A DNA stretch of 64,000 nt from Oidiodendron maius Zn. Lineage: Eukaryota > Ascomycota > Leotiomycetes > Myxotrichaceae. The translations under genes and the position numbers were made by a program. The notes under the pieces are model-generated. The model was given only the letters and a program-made list of their open reading frames with translations. It had not been told where the DNA came from and searched no databases. Every line of letters begins with the position of its first letter. The stretch's first letter is position 1. Shown here piece by piece: positions 13,569 through 24,920 of the stretch. Where the stretch lies: assembly GCA_000827325.1 (NCBI GenBank), contig KN832877.1, positions 930,001 through 994,000 of the forward strand. The letters run 5' to 3'.

Positions 13569-16500
13569 GGAGGGTGAGAGAGAGTCGAAGTAGTGGTGAT
13601 AGTGGTCGTAGAAATCCGGGTGGGGAGACCAGCGCAGCAGAGTATATATGTCGGACTGAATGGGATAGCATGGGATAGCATGGGATGGATGGAGGGCGAT
13701 GATACATGCGACTGCGGTGCTACGGCATGTCGGGGGGTTCTGGGGGTTCCATGGATGATGCAGGCGGGTACGCGGGCCTGTCCTGGACTCCTGGACACGC
13801 CGGCGCCTGGACGCCCTCCATCACGACCCAAAAAAGACCACTGCCAGGAAGAAAAAAAAGCCCCCTCGCACGTGTACTGACTGTACGCTTGTACTGTACC
13901 TGCCAAAGAGACATCTGTAATACCGGCGCCTTGTCTCTTTCTGGCAACTTCTCCAGCCTGGTCAGAGGCACCATCGTATGCATGCCGCGGTACAGCCCTC
14001 GTACTGCGGTTGTGTGCTGCCTCTCGGGACGACACGGCGCAACGGAATCTGACGCTGCGTGGTCTTTTCGTGGGTGCCAGTGCACCGTTGCCTGCGTTAC
14101 GCTTGAGGGCAGCATACGACTTACGAGTACATAGCGCACCGTCGGCTTCTCATCCTCCCCGATGTGGCAACTCGGACGTTCCGCGCTCTTCCATTCTTAC
14201 TCCTTGGGAGAAGAATAGAGAATCACCGGCCAGAACGGCGTCGACAAGGCCGACCGTCCACAGCCTCAAACCCGACGCTGGCGATGACGGAGTCGAGGTA
14301 CTGTACAAGATCGGTTTTCCATGTCGCTCTGGTTGACCTCGCGATCTGCCGCAGCGCGGCCCAACATCCTTTTCCTCTCTGCGTTTGGTGATCGGGAAAC
14401 TCAGCACCAACCCCCACCAGTCTCACACAAATCAGATCTCGCCAGTTTCACAGCTAGGGAGAGGACCCGTCTAGCTGGATTCCGTGCGACGCTGCGACTG
14501 GACTCAGGAAACTGGTGCTTCAAGGGGTCACCATCGCCTGCTCTTCAGTGGGCGGCAATGCCAGCGCCTGCATGCGCAGCCCGTCACGGTCATGTCCAGT
14601 GAGGTCGGGGCTCCCAACACCCTCCACGAGCCTCGTTTGCGGCGACAGTTCCGTCCCCAGCGCCGTCCAGCGCTTCTATTTGGCTGTTCCCGCCCTCACG
14701 TGTGTACAGCGTGATGAACCACTTGGGATGTTAGCTGTCATGATGACCCATCGACACTCTCCCGTTGCCTATCTCCAGCGTCCGTGACGAGGCTTGTGCC
14801 AGCGCCAATAGACTCGCCCTCGGTGGAAAAGGGCCGCAGCGCCCCAGCTGCCAAGGCCGGATGCTGGCGAATCGACATTAGATTGCCCTACACCTCACAC
14901 GCATCGTACTGGTTTGCGTGCGCAGGTTTCAATTTGCCCAGTCCGGAATGCAGAAACTGTGTCTCGGTGCCCTGATTGCGCCCTGATACCCTGCGCTCGG
15001 TATCAGGAAAAGGTCTCGTCAGCTCGAGAAACGCTGAGCTTGAAGCATTCCAAAATGAGCCACCTGGGTTCAGCCTCTCCTCGACGCCCGGTCACAGCAT
15101 AAACTGCCGGCTGTGAGTTCATGGTTCCCGGGCTCCCACGCCTTGTTCATGAAGACGAGCGCAGACCGCCACGTCTCATGGCTCCTGCGAATCTCCCTGA
15201 AAGCCTCGTTGCACTCGTGCAGCATGGCGAGAGCAATCCTGCAAGGCTTGCCAGATTGGTCTTAATGTTCGTGGGCGCTGTTGAACACGTCGTGAGTGGA
15301 AGAGAGGAGGAGATTTTCCCGTTTCGAAATATCTTATTGGCAGCGCTCGTCCGCCGTTTTCTCTTTTTTTTGACTACCCCCCACGGCCTAGTGGTCTGGT
15401 GGACAAGTAAATTCGCTGTCGCTTTTCGCATTCAATCCAGTGCTGATAGGACAACCCATTTCTACCCCGCCCCGATTTGGAATCTGGACTGGATCATCAT
15501 CTGTGCAGAGCTCATCCTTTCGTCATACTTGATGCAGAAGCTCTGTACAGCTCAGCGCATCTCTGGAAAGCTCAAATCCGGCCTCACCCGGCCGTCGCTG
15601 TCTCCGATAACAGGAATACGTCCAGAATTTCAACCCCCCTCCGGTTACCTTACGAATTACACATGAGATGACAGATGCCATATCATTAGGATGCTCTACC
15701 GTAGTTGGATGGCAACAAGCAGATCTGATATATTAAATGTGACTTGTAGACTTCTGTGGTGGTGGTAGCCATATTCTGTGCAGTCTGTCCTCTGATTATC
15801 TGCAGGATCCCGTTCCATCCCGAGATTCTCGCCCGCAGAGTTGGATGTACCGCATATCAAATTCCCCATAACCCTGCATAAAGTTTGCGCTTTTGCCACA
15901 ACATAACTTCTAGACGGTGACGGCGCGATCCGCACCCTAATCACCCCGCAGAATAACCAAATCAGGACTGATTACATTGTGGTGTTAGTTATTCAATTAT
16001 TAAGCAACTTGCAGCATGCTTTGGTATTACGTCTGTCCTCGGTTCCTCCGTCTCAAGTTCGGCATCGCAAACGGCTTCACCGACCTTAGCTTCGTTCAGT
16101 GTGCCGCTCAGTTTTAAAGCCGGAAGACGGCCTCTCCTGTTCCGAGGCAGGTAGTTGTCAGAATTGTCGGCATGAAAAGTGACGCTGACAGCGAGAAAGC
16201 ATCTTCTAGAAATGATCTCAAAATCAATGTGAGTGACATCACTATGCGAGAAGCCTATCAATGTGATTCCAAATGTAAAATTAATCATTCCTGATCTGAT
16301 CTGAACAACTAACTCAATTCTGACTAACAACATAGTCATTTTTGATACTCATGTATATCTGAATTCACATTGAAATGGTCACAGCAATAGCTCATACTGT
16401 TCATGCCATGGCAGTGCAGCTGGAAGTATTGATACTAGACGGGGGGGGGTTAACGCTTGAAACGATAGTTGTCAATAGTCCATAATATATATCATTTATA

Positions 16501-17002
16501 TATGAAGCTTTATTATTAAAAATTTGTTCAATCTCCCTAGTGTCTACGATCTAACCGAGGGAGGATTCCTGGCATAGCCTTTATTGCGTTGCAACAAGGG
16601 ATATATTCTTAAATGATTAATATTGCTTTAAGAAGTAGAACAACATACCACCATGGAAATCTCTATTAATTTCTATGTCAACTGAAAATCGATAATGCAT
16701 GGTAGTTGGGGTACCCTGAAACAGCCTTTATACTAGTCCAGGGTTGCTCATATGTGATGTTCGCATGTCGACTGCTAGCGTAAAATTTACGCTTTCTCGC
16801 GCTTCGAATCTCGACCTCAACGCATCCAAAAAATTTTCAATCGCAACACCATCCTGGGTGTCAAGGGACGGAACCGGGCAATTAGTGTCAGCAAATTGCA
16901 TCAAGGCTCGAGATTGGATGCAATAAGCGGAACTTCCATTGCTGAGCCTGCTTTCAATCAGACAGCTGTTTGGAGGATAAGAGGCAAGCTCCAGCAAACA
17001 CA
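13569..17002. other. 3.4-kb gene-free region between divergent genes
   Basis: I find no convincing gene on either strand. From 13.6 to about 15.67 kb it is GC-rich with many short chance open frames; from about 15.67 to 16.75 kb it is AT-rich. There is a short tandem repeat (TGGGATAGCA, two exact copies plus a diverged third) at 13661–13690 and a G9 run at about 16441. It must contain the promoters of both flanking genes; the rest could be a long 5' leader, a non-coding RNA or decayed sequence. Confidence 0.4.
13661..13690. repeat. Short 10-bp tandem repeat
   Basis: TGGGATAGCA occurs twice exactly and is followed by a diverged third copy TGGGATGGAT. It lies about 100 bp upstream of the start of the − strand gene ending at 13568, so it may sit in that promoter or leader. 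Confidence 0.8.
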
Positions 17003-18445
17003 ATGGCTTCAAGAAGCACATCTCCAGGAGGCGTGCTCCTGCGAGCATCAAGACTATTTGCGATTCCGCCGACTCTCCCACGACCTCTCCCCAATCTCTC
17101 GTCCAACCAAAGCTTCGGTTCCGACACAGCAACCCTTCCACATCCTGTCAATCTATCAATCACAAGTCCACAAGCATCATTAGCACGAGGAGACTGGGGA
17201 TTAAAACGGCCCTTGCCTTTACGATCGACGACCAAGACCTCAACACCTGTGATTCGCGTTGATGCAATTGATACGTACGAACAGGTCACGGATTACGCCT
17301 CTGCAGCGGATCACACGCTAACGCTCCGAAAATGGGAAGAGATGGATATTCATCTGTCGACGCCACCTCGAAAGTCAAGGTCATCCCTAGGTTTTGTGGA
17401 TGCTGGAGGAAGGGGCCAAAGAAGTGTTTTCGACGATAAGATAGACTCTACTACCCAAAGCCATACCGGTGAACAAGGCCAGGATGCACGATGGCGATTC
17501 GATGGACCTTGGGTTGCGGGCCTCACAGATGGCCAGTTCGGCACATATGTTACGAGGCAGGTTCGGAAACGGAAGCCTGAGTTCATCAAGATGCTACGAA
17601 TGACCTGTGCAGAGGCCGCTACGAAGGAGAACCAGCGAACAGCAATGGAGCAGGGCGAAGAAGTCGGTCAGCCTGTACGAGCAAGTGAAATCACCGAGGA
17701 GCAGTTCAGCAAGTATATGAAAACTTTGCGCCACGACCGCGTCGAGCTGTACAGGCATATTCGCAAATTCCTGGACCTACCTCCTGCACCTAACCCTCTG
17801 CTACCTGGTGGCAACGACTGGCTCTCTTCTGTGCTTGACGGAACTCGGGAGTCACCCACAGACATAAAAGACGTCCAGCCAACCTCAGACTCGCCGTATG
17901 CCGACTCGGGCCCACCAAAGACCCATCCGTCTGCCGGGCTGTCCTATGGCCGAACATCAGCTCATACTTTCAACCATCCCGTATACGGACCCCAGAGCAA
18001 AAAGCCCCCTGTCAAAGCGAGAGTGGTCATGCCCAAGGGAGCTGCGCCAGGCAACTTCGCCCCGCTTCTGGGTGTGGGAGGATTCGTTGTCGATGTTCCC
18101 AGCGGGGAAAACTCCTTCAACCTGCGCAGTTCGGGATCCAGGTCGACTGGAAATGCCATCCCGGGTCTCGTAAACATCGAGCCGGACAAGGTTGGTGGGT
18201 CGAAGGCGTACGTGCACCCGAAGAGCGCGAGCGTGGATCCGAAGGGCAGGGTCATCCTGAAGGTCGAGCAAGCGGATCCGGAGGCGGTTGCTGTCCTGGA
18301 AGGGAGAGTGGATGAGATTCCTAGACAGGAGATTATGCAGACCAAGGGCCTTTTGGCTAGGCTGCAGCATACCCGGTCACCTAGAGGCTACGGATTGAGT
18401 GTAGGGGATTTTGGAGGGGAGAGTGAGACGGCCAACAAGCCGTAG
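17003..18445 (+). CDS. MRP51: Mitochondrial small-subunit ribosomal protein Mrp51 (bS1m-type)
   Basis: Component of the mitochondrial small ribosomal subunit, required in yeast for translation of mitochondrial mRNAs. Single exon, 480 aa. The N-terminus (MASRSTSPGGVLLRASRLFA) is a plausible mitochondrial leader. The family signature GDWGLKRPLPLRSTTK, then VIRVDAIDTYEQVTDYASA and FTLRKWEEMDI-like text, matches Mrp51. Later blocks HPVYGPQSKKPPVKARVV, GVGGFVVDVP and LLARLQHTRSPRGYGLSVGDF are also family-like. An in-frame ATG lies 33 bp upstream (16970), but MASR gives a better leader. Identity is strong. Confidence 0.9.
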   Translation: MASRSTSPGGVLLRASRLFAIPPTLPRPLPNLSSNQSFGSDTATLPHPVNLSITSPQASLARGDWGLKRPLPLRSTTKTSTPVIRVDAIDTYEQVTDYASAADHTLTLRKWEEMDIHLSTPPRKSRSSLGFVDAGGRGQRSVFDDKIDSTTQSHTGEQGQDARWRFDGPWVAGLTDGQFGTYVTRQVRKRKPEFIKMLRMTCAEAATKENQRTAMEQGEEVGQPVRASEITEEQFSKYMKTLRHDRVELYRHIRKFLDLPPAPNPLLPGGNDWLSSVLDGTRESPTDIKDVQPTSDSPYADSGPPKTHPSAGLSYGRTSAHTFNHPVYGPQSKKPPVKARVVMPKGAAPGNFAPLLGVGGFVVDVPSGENSFNLRSSGSRSTGNAIPGLVNIEPDKVGGSKAYVHPKSASVDPKGRVILKVEQADPEAVAVLEGRVDEIPRQEIMQTKGLLARLQHTRSPRGYGLSVGDFGGESETANKP

Positions 18446-18842
18446 ATGGTTGGAACTCAATTTATGAGAAACGAGGGCGGAATATGGAATAAGGAGACGA
18501 TGAAGCCATGTATAAATAGCTTTTCGACCGATATATCCCACTGTAGATGGTTGTAGAATAGAACGGATATATGTAATACTATACTCCACGAGATAATTCT
18601 TTTATACCTTAATTCTCCATTTTCATTAGTTTGATAGTATAATCTACGTATACGGTTAGTCATGACTTGCAATCTCGTTTTGGGTGCAAGAGGCAATTAT
18701 CTATATCAGTCACGTGACCATAACAACCCAAATCACGGTTGCGCTAATTAAGCGAGGTTCACCACACACATGGGAAGTTTTGCAGAAATTCAGATCCCGC
18801 TCGAACACAACTCGACAACACACCAATCTCACAACCGCAATC
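18446..18842. other. eS17 promoter region
   Basis: A 0.4-kb stretch between Mrp51 and the ribosomal protein gene. It contains the CACGTG palindrome listed separately and pyrimidine/AT-rich sequence. No gene is seen. Confidence 0.5.
18709..18718. promoter_or_regulatory. CACGTG palindrome upstream of eS17
   Basis: GTCACGTGAC is a perfect 10-bp palindrome about 125 bp before the eS17 ATG. CACGTG is the site of Cbf1-type bHLH factors, which are known at ribosomal-protein promoters in some ascomycetes. Its use here is inferred from position only. Confidence 0.45.
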
Positions 18843-19409
18843 ATGGGTCGCGTTCGTACCAAGACGGTGAAGAAGTCCGCCAAGGTCATCATTGAGCGGT
18901 ATTATCCCAAGTTGACCTTGGACTTTGAGACCAACAAGAGAATCTGCGATGAGATCGCCATCATCGCCTCAAAGCGTCTCCGCAACAAGGTATGAGCAGG
19001 ACAATACCCTTTTTGGGCCAACAACCACAACTAATAAGCAATTAAACAGATTGCCGGATATACTACACATTTGATGAAGCGTATCCAGCGAGGACCCGTC
19101 CGAGGTATCTCGTTCAAGCTGCAGGAAGAGGAGAGAGAGCGCAAGGATCAATACGTCCCCGAAGTCTCTGCTCTTGATTTTACCGTCAACACCGAGAGCG
19201 GACAGCTGGATGTCGATGCTGAGACCAAAGATCTCCTGAAGAATCTCGGGGTAAGCCGTCTTGGTTCAAGGTTTAAAATTTTGTGGGTGGTATCCTGACT
19301 CTTTGACTCGCAGTTCGACTCCATTCCCGTCAACGTCGTCGCCGTCGCCCAACAACAGACTGCCGAGCGTCCTCGCCGCTTTGGTGACCGCCCTCCACGG
19401 AGAGATTAA
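18843..19409 (+). CDS. RPS17: 40S ribosomal protein eS17
   Basis: Structural protein of the small cytosolic ribosomal subunit. Exons are 18843–18989, 19050–19250 and 19314–19409 (147 aa, normal). All introns are phase 0. The protein starts [20 protein letters not shown] and continues [49 protein letters not shown], matching the family closely. The C-terminal exon encodes [15 protein letters not shown] and a basic tail. The second intron is 63 bp. The conserved intron-rich arrangement and good codon use point to a highly expressed gene. Confidence 0.97.
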
Positions 19410-19781
19410 ACATGTGCATTTGAGGGGAAGGTGGTTGGCATGCGTTAGCAAGGATCTGGATGGTTGCTACTAGGCGTATATTTTTGCGGGCTGGTTCAAG
19501 CGCGCTAGATCAATGTGAGATTCATATCCCACCAAAGGTGTCGCTGATTCTCCTGGTGGAGATGATGCTTGATTGCCAATTTTGCATCAATTTCGTGATA
19601 CTGATGTTGACGTACCATTACGCTGCCGTAAATATGTGCCGGGGTAACGGCAGTAGCTTTGGGAAAGCAGAAAAGTGTTTATATGGTCTGGCTGGGCCTC
19701 CAGACTATAGAGAGGGTATCTATCGTATTTATTAAACGCCCGTATCATGCCCCTCCTTTCCTAACGCCAGTAAACAAAGTT
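19410..19781. other. Convergent intergenic, eS17 to RTR1
   Basis: Shared 3' region of two converging genes, 0.37 kb. Nothing beyond AT-rich 3'-end-like sequence is seen. Confidence 0.5.
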
Positions 19782-20696
19782 TTAAACCCTCCAATCTCTA
19801 TCGACATCGACATCGATATCTTCCCCTCCGGGACTTCCGTACTCATCCTCGTGTCGTCTCTGCCTCCGACTGCCAAAGCTAGGTGTATGTCCTTCCATGG
19901 TCAGATGCATCGTGTCTAGCCTACCGCTGAGTTCCTCCGTATCAAGAGATGGAGGCTGCGCCGGATCCTGGGTCTGGTTCTCTTGTATCCTGATATCCAT
20001 CAACCCGCTTCTCCCTGCGCCGGTCTCCCCCCTCTCCAGCGCAAGACTCGCGCTATCCTGCCTCCTCTCTGCATCCCCAGTATTATTGAGATGCATATTC
20101 CTCATCTTCTCCACAGCCTGGTCCTCCTCAGACTTCGGCTCGTCCAGGAGATCAATATTGACTGTCTGCGCCCCTTCTCTCTCCCACGCCGGACTCTCGC
20201 TCAGCTGCACCCGCACATATAATGCACGCTTGGCACACGCTTCCGAGCACCACTTCTCCAGCTCCTCCTTCTTCACGACCTTGAAATCCTTCGCCTTGCC
20301 ATTCATACCGAGTAATCTGTACAATCCGCCACCAGTCTCCTTCGTCCTGGGGTTGGGACATAATGCGTACCCACAGAGCTCGTTGATGTTACGCTCGACG
20401 ATCAGAGCGTCGTAGTCGCTCGGTCGGAAGGGGCGTAGAAGCTCCTTGAAGCTACGCGCGTCGGACAGAGACGGATTCGAGGCGTCGTGCGGAGGGCCAG
20501 CGTGGGGAAAGTCGATAAGAGTCTCCATGTTGAGGACGATGGTGAACTCGACATCCTTGCGCTGCTGGAGCAGGTTCGCATGATAGAGGGCGACTTCGCG
20601 GTCGCGGTCTGCTTTGGAGGTCGAGGAGGAGCTGGTGGCGGGGTAAGAGGAGGGAGGTTTCTTGAGGATGGATTTGAGGGGTGTTGAGCTTGCCAT
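19782..20696 (-). CDS. RTR1: RNA polymerase II CTD phosphatase Rtr1/RPAP2 homolog
   Basis: Rtr1/RPAP2 proteins remove phosphate from the RNA polymerase II C-terminal domain (Ser5) and help import the polymerase. Single exon, 304 aa. The zinc-binding core is clear: C108-x4-C113 (ELCGYALCPNP) and C150-x3-C154 (WCSEACAKRALYVRVQLSES). The fourth ligand is Cys, where yeast Rtr1 has His. A conserved helical part precedes it (FKELLRPFRPSDYDALIVER). The C-terminal 120 residues are acidic and disordered, ending in an Asp-rich tail. Identity is strong from the core motif. Confidence 0.9.
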   Translation of the reverse strand: MASSTPLKSILKKPPSSYPATSSSSTSKADRDREVALYHANLLQQRKDVEFTIVLNMETLIDFPHAGPPHDASNPSLSDARSFKELLRPFRPSDYDALIVERNINELCGYALCPNPRTKETGGGLYRLLGMNGKAKDFKVVKKEELEKWCSEACAKRALYVRVQLSESPAWEREGAQTVNIDLLDEPKSEEDQAVEKMRNMHLNNTGDAERRQDSASLALERGETGAGRSGLMDIRIQENQTQDPAQPPSLDTEELSGRLDTMHLTMEGHTPSFGSRRQRRHEDEYGSPGGEDIDVDVDRDWRV

Positions 20697-21331
20697 GGTT
20701 ATGATATGGCGTGGAGAATGGGTGCTAGGTGACGGTCATCTCATGAAGAGAGAGGGAATTGATCTTAGACTTTGCAGTTTTTTATATCGGAACGTGAAGT
20801 TCGAGCGGCGGTAACACCTGACATAACGTTCTCCCCCAGTTGTATGTTTTCTTGGTGGTCGGACGCGGCGGAGCAGAAACACCATCCCTGCCAGCCTCCA
20901 AGTGTTCGTCTGCCTTGCGCTCCTCGGTACTGTATCAACCTCACACTCCACCGCCTCCCTGTCTTGATCTCCTCACAACGTCGTGCGGGATTGTGGCATT
21001 CCGCCGTGTGAGGAATATACCTTGGTGAGTTACGGTGCTATGGATTCTTTGATTGCATTGAGCCTTCAGTCACCCGGTGCCGTCTGACCAGCCTGCGCTG
21101 ACGTATGCTGGGCAGGTAGAATCAAAACACCCCGCTCAAACCCTTTGGACCCTTAGATCGCTGTCCCAGGCCTCTACGACAGTCTCTTCGCAGCATTGTG
21201 CACCACTGTGTGCAGCTGTTCATTCTGTACGCCATTCAATAACTACGCCTTCTCGTGGCCTCTGGCGTTTTGTCCGCTTCGCTCCCTCACCGTGAGGGCG
21301 AAGTCTGGATTCCCAGCTCTCGACCGCCACC
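20697..21331. other. Divergent promoter region, RTR1 / BBC1
   Basis: A 0.63-kb stretch between two divergent genes, pyrimidine-rich towards the BBC1 start. It must hold both promoters. No motif stood out and no gene is seen. Confidence 0.5.
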
Positions 21332-24300
21332 ATGTCAATACCATTCAAGGTCAAGGCGGTTTACGAATACACATCTCCACATGAAGATGATCTTCACTTT
21401 GCTAGTGGTCAGATAATTACGGTGACGGAAGAGGAGGACGACGACTGGTACACTGGTGAATATGTTGACGCCTCAGGAGTGAAGCAGGAGGGTATTTTCC
21501 CTAAGAATTTCGTGGAGAAATATGAGCCTACTGCTCCCCCACGGCCAGTCCGTGCTAGCCGTCCAAAGAAGGACGCCGAAACCACACCAGCGCCTGTAGC
21601 GGAACCAGTACCGCCTCCTCCTGCCCCTGAGCCAGTACCCGAGCTAGAGGAACCGGAGCCAGAGGTTCAATCTCAGCCTGTCGCCCGGGAACCAAGTCCT
21701 CCACCTGCGCCTGTGGCAGCAGTTCCAGCTCCTAGGCCAGCAGAAGTTTCTCCGCCAGCTGCTCCTAAACCCGCGCCGGCTGTCTCTAGATCGGTCCCTC
21801 CGCCTGTGTCCGAAAAGCCCAGTGGTGGCTCTTTCAAAGACAGAATTGCTGCATTCAACAAAGCGGCACCTCCAGTTGCACCATTTAAGCCTGGCGGATT
21901 GAGTTCTGGAGGAGCCAACAGCTTCATTAGGAAACCTTTCGTAGCTCCTCCTCCGAGCAAGAATGCCTACGTACCCCCACCTCGCGAGGCGCCAGTTGCA
22001 AAAGTTTACAGGCGAGAGGAGGATCCGGAGATAGCGGCTAGAGAAGCAGAAAATCAAGAGCAGGCAGAAAAGGCCGGCCTGGCAGCTTCTTCAGGTGACG
22101 CTGACGCCGAAGAACAACCTAAGCCTACGAGTCTCAAGGAACGTATTGCGCTATTGCAGAAGCAGCAGGCTGAACAAGCGGCTCGACATGCTGAAGCAGC
22201 TCAAAAGAAAGAGAAACCGAAACGTCCGGCTAAAAAGAGAACAGAGTCATACCACACCCAAGAAGGAGTAGAAGAGGGTGAAGGCGTAGTGGCGGAGAGA
22301 CAAGACACTGAAGAGACAGCTCCAAAGGCTTCCATAGATTCATTAAGAGAAGAGGCTGATGCGCCGAGGAGGCGTAAGTCTTCCAGGGGAGCTGCTGCTA
22401 TCCCAGGAATCCCTCCCCGGATGCCGGTTACTGATGGTAATGAAGCAGATATGTCCGGGGCCGGTTACACAACCGAAGAACCGGAAGAAATATCCGTCGC
22501 ACGAGACGACAGCGACGAAAAGCCTACAACAAGGGGGCCGCCACCACGTGTGCCTACCTTTCCAATGCGTGAGCCTGATGTAGGAGAAGAGGAAGGGACT
22601 GCTGAGGAAGGAACCTCAAAAGCAGAAGAAGATGAAGAGGAGGAGGAGGTTGACGAGGAAGATGATATTGATCCAGAGGTCCGGCGAAAAGAGGAGCTGA
22701 GAGCGCGGATGGCCAAGATGAGTGGTGGCATGGGTATGCACGGCATGTTTGGTCCATCCGGCGGTATGCCAATGCCAGGTATGCTGCCTCCTAAGAAGAA
22801 GAAGGCTACTAGCTCCAGCGAGACACGGTCCAGTGGGCAGGCAGCAGATGATGTGCCAGCCGCACGTGCGCCTCCTGTCCCTATGATCCCGCTGCCTGGG
22901 TTGTCCAAAGTCCGCAGTCCAGAGGAACTCGACAAACAGCTTGATGACGACGATGAACAAACACCGATTGTCAGAACTAGACCGGCTCCTGAGGCTCCGG
23001 ATGCAGAAGAAGTTATCCCAGAGAGAGGCGCTCCGCCGATACCAGGAGGGCGACCCGCTCCTCCTCCTGTGCCAAAAGATTGTAAGTACATTTCGTAGTA
23101 TGGTTTTGTCGTGGTGCTAATTTCTATCAGCTCGGCCTGCTCCTCCTCCAACTCCTGCGTCAATACCAAACCCAAGCCTAGGGTCTGAATCTGATGATGA
23201 AATGTCCGAGTCTACTCAAAATCTGTCTTCATCAACACCCGCTGCCGAAGCCCCTCGCCCTCCTGCGAGGCCTTCAGATGCACCAGGATCACCTCCACCT
23301 CCGCCTAAAAGAGCATCTACGTTTCCGGCGGAGCAGATTGTTCCTTCATCTCCACCGTCAGGATCAAATAAAGAGAAGAGGGCGAGTCGACTTCCTCCTC
23401 CCATTCCCGGAGCTGCGATCTCTCCTCCTGCACCTGGTCCTCAAACTCGCGCGCCTCCACCCCCACCCCCTACAGGACCTCTGAGCCGGGCATCGACTGG
23501 CGATCATCATACTTCACCTCCGTCGAAAAGCATAGCTCAAATTCCCAGCGATGAGGAAGAGGTTACTGAATATGATGGAGACTACGACACAGATATTGCT
23601 TCTGCCGTGCCACATAAAGATGCCTTGAAATCGCATGTGAGAGATGATAGTCTTGACGATAGCTCTACAGGTCGCGCACCAATGGTCTCACCGCCAGCCG
23701 CCCCCCCTCCTCTTCCATCTGCTCCGGCTCCGCGTGGGGCGCCACCGCCTCTACCATCTCAACCGCCTCCTGGTAGGGCATCCGCCGACGTGCCGAGAGC
23801 TGCACCCCCACCTCCACCTCCCGGAAGGGGACCAGCTCCCTGGGAGCAGGATGACAATGAGTATGACCCCTTTAGGTATACGGGACCCGCTACGCCCTCC
23901 TACAGCATTCCCGCTACAAAACCTCCACCAAGAGAAGAGGATCTGTACTCATCGTCGCCACCAAGATCCTTTGCGCCCCCGCCCATGCCCCCTCCTCAAG
24001 AGCGTGCTGCTCCACCACCACCGCCATCCCGTGAAGCTGCACCTCCGCAACCTCCCCGAGTTCCACCCCGACAGTCTTTGGATGTTAACCGTGGACCCCC
24101 TCCCACAAGGAGATCCACCGATCTTTCTAGAATGTCTTTGGATTCAGGGTTTGTGGCGAATGACGTTGATCTGGGCAGAAATACCTTCTGGTGGGCACAG
24201 CCCAGAACTCTCCCACCACCTTTCCAAGGTAGAAAGGACATACTGTGTGAGACCGAAGAATCAGCCTCCACAACACAAGATGGCAAACCCAGCGTTGCGA

Positions 24301-24920
24301 AAGATGTCTATGTCCTGTTTCAAGATTACTCGCAGACCATAGTTAGAGCTCAGTTCAATGCTCAGGATCCAGCTGATGTCACGCTCGAGCAAAGACATGA
24401 GCCACCACCATCCCGCTTGCGGCAGGATCAACTGGAAGAAGCCCATGAACAGTTTGGGCGCCGCATATACGAAGCAGTAGCCTCTAAGAGAGAGACAGTT
24501 GTCGGTGATGGGTCGCCACAGGCTCTGATCCAAGAACTGCTCAAACCTTTTGCCGATGCGCTCCCTCCTGTAGGGACGCGCGCATATGGCGCGGTAGTGT
24601 ATGGCAATCTCGCCAACGCCTCTACGCAGCAAAACGACGAAATTAGACCCGGAGACATCCTTACGCTGCGCAATGCTAAATTCCAGGGGAAGCATGGGGC
24701 CATGCATGCCAAGTATAGTATGGAGGTCGGTAAACCAGATCACGTAGCGGTGGTAGCGGAGTGGGACGGAACAAAGAAGAAAGTTCGAGCATGGGAGCAA
24801 GGCCGAGAGAGTAAGAAGGTGAAGCTCGAGAGCTTCAAGCTTGACGATCTGCGGAGTGGAGAGGTCAAGGTCTGGAGAGTGATGCCACGAAGCTGGGTAG
24901 GCTGGACTGGCCGCCACTAG
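21332..24920 (+). CDS. BBC1: Bbc1/Mti1-like SH3 protein of actin patches
   Basis: Bbc1 (Mti1) binds type I myosin tails and Las17/WASP at cortical actin patches and tempers endocytic actin assembly. Exons are 21332–23081 and 23131–24920 (1179 aa). An SH3 domain is at residues about 4–65 (KAVYEYTSPHEDDLHFASG, DDDWYTGEYVD, GIFPKNFVEKYE). The middle is long, Pro-rich and low-complexity, with acidic runs (about 430–450) and many PPPPP stretches. The C-terminal domain (about 930–1179) begins NTFWWAQPRTLPPPFQG and ends KVWRVMPRSWVGW, typical of Bbc1. The 49-bp intron has a GTAAGT donor and CTAAT branch, and the join is KD|SRPAPPP. Strong identity. Confidence 0.92.

Noticed and set aside
13565-15671. 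Overlapping open frames up to 181 codons in GC-rich DNA
   Set aside because: High GC makes stops rare. No frame has family resemblance or a credible start and splice pattern.
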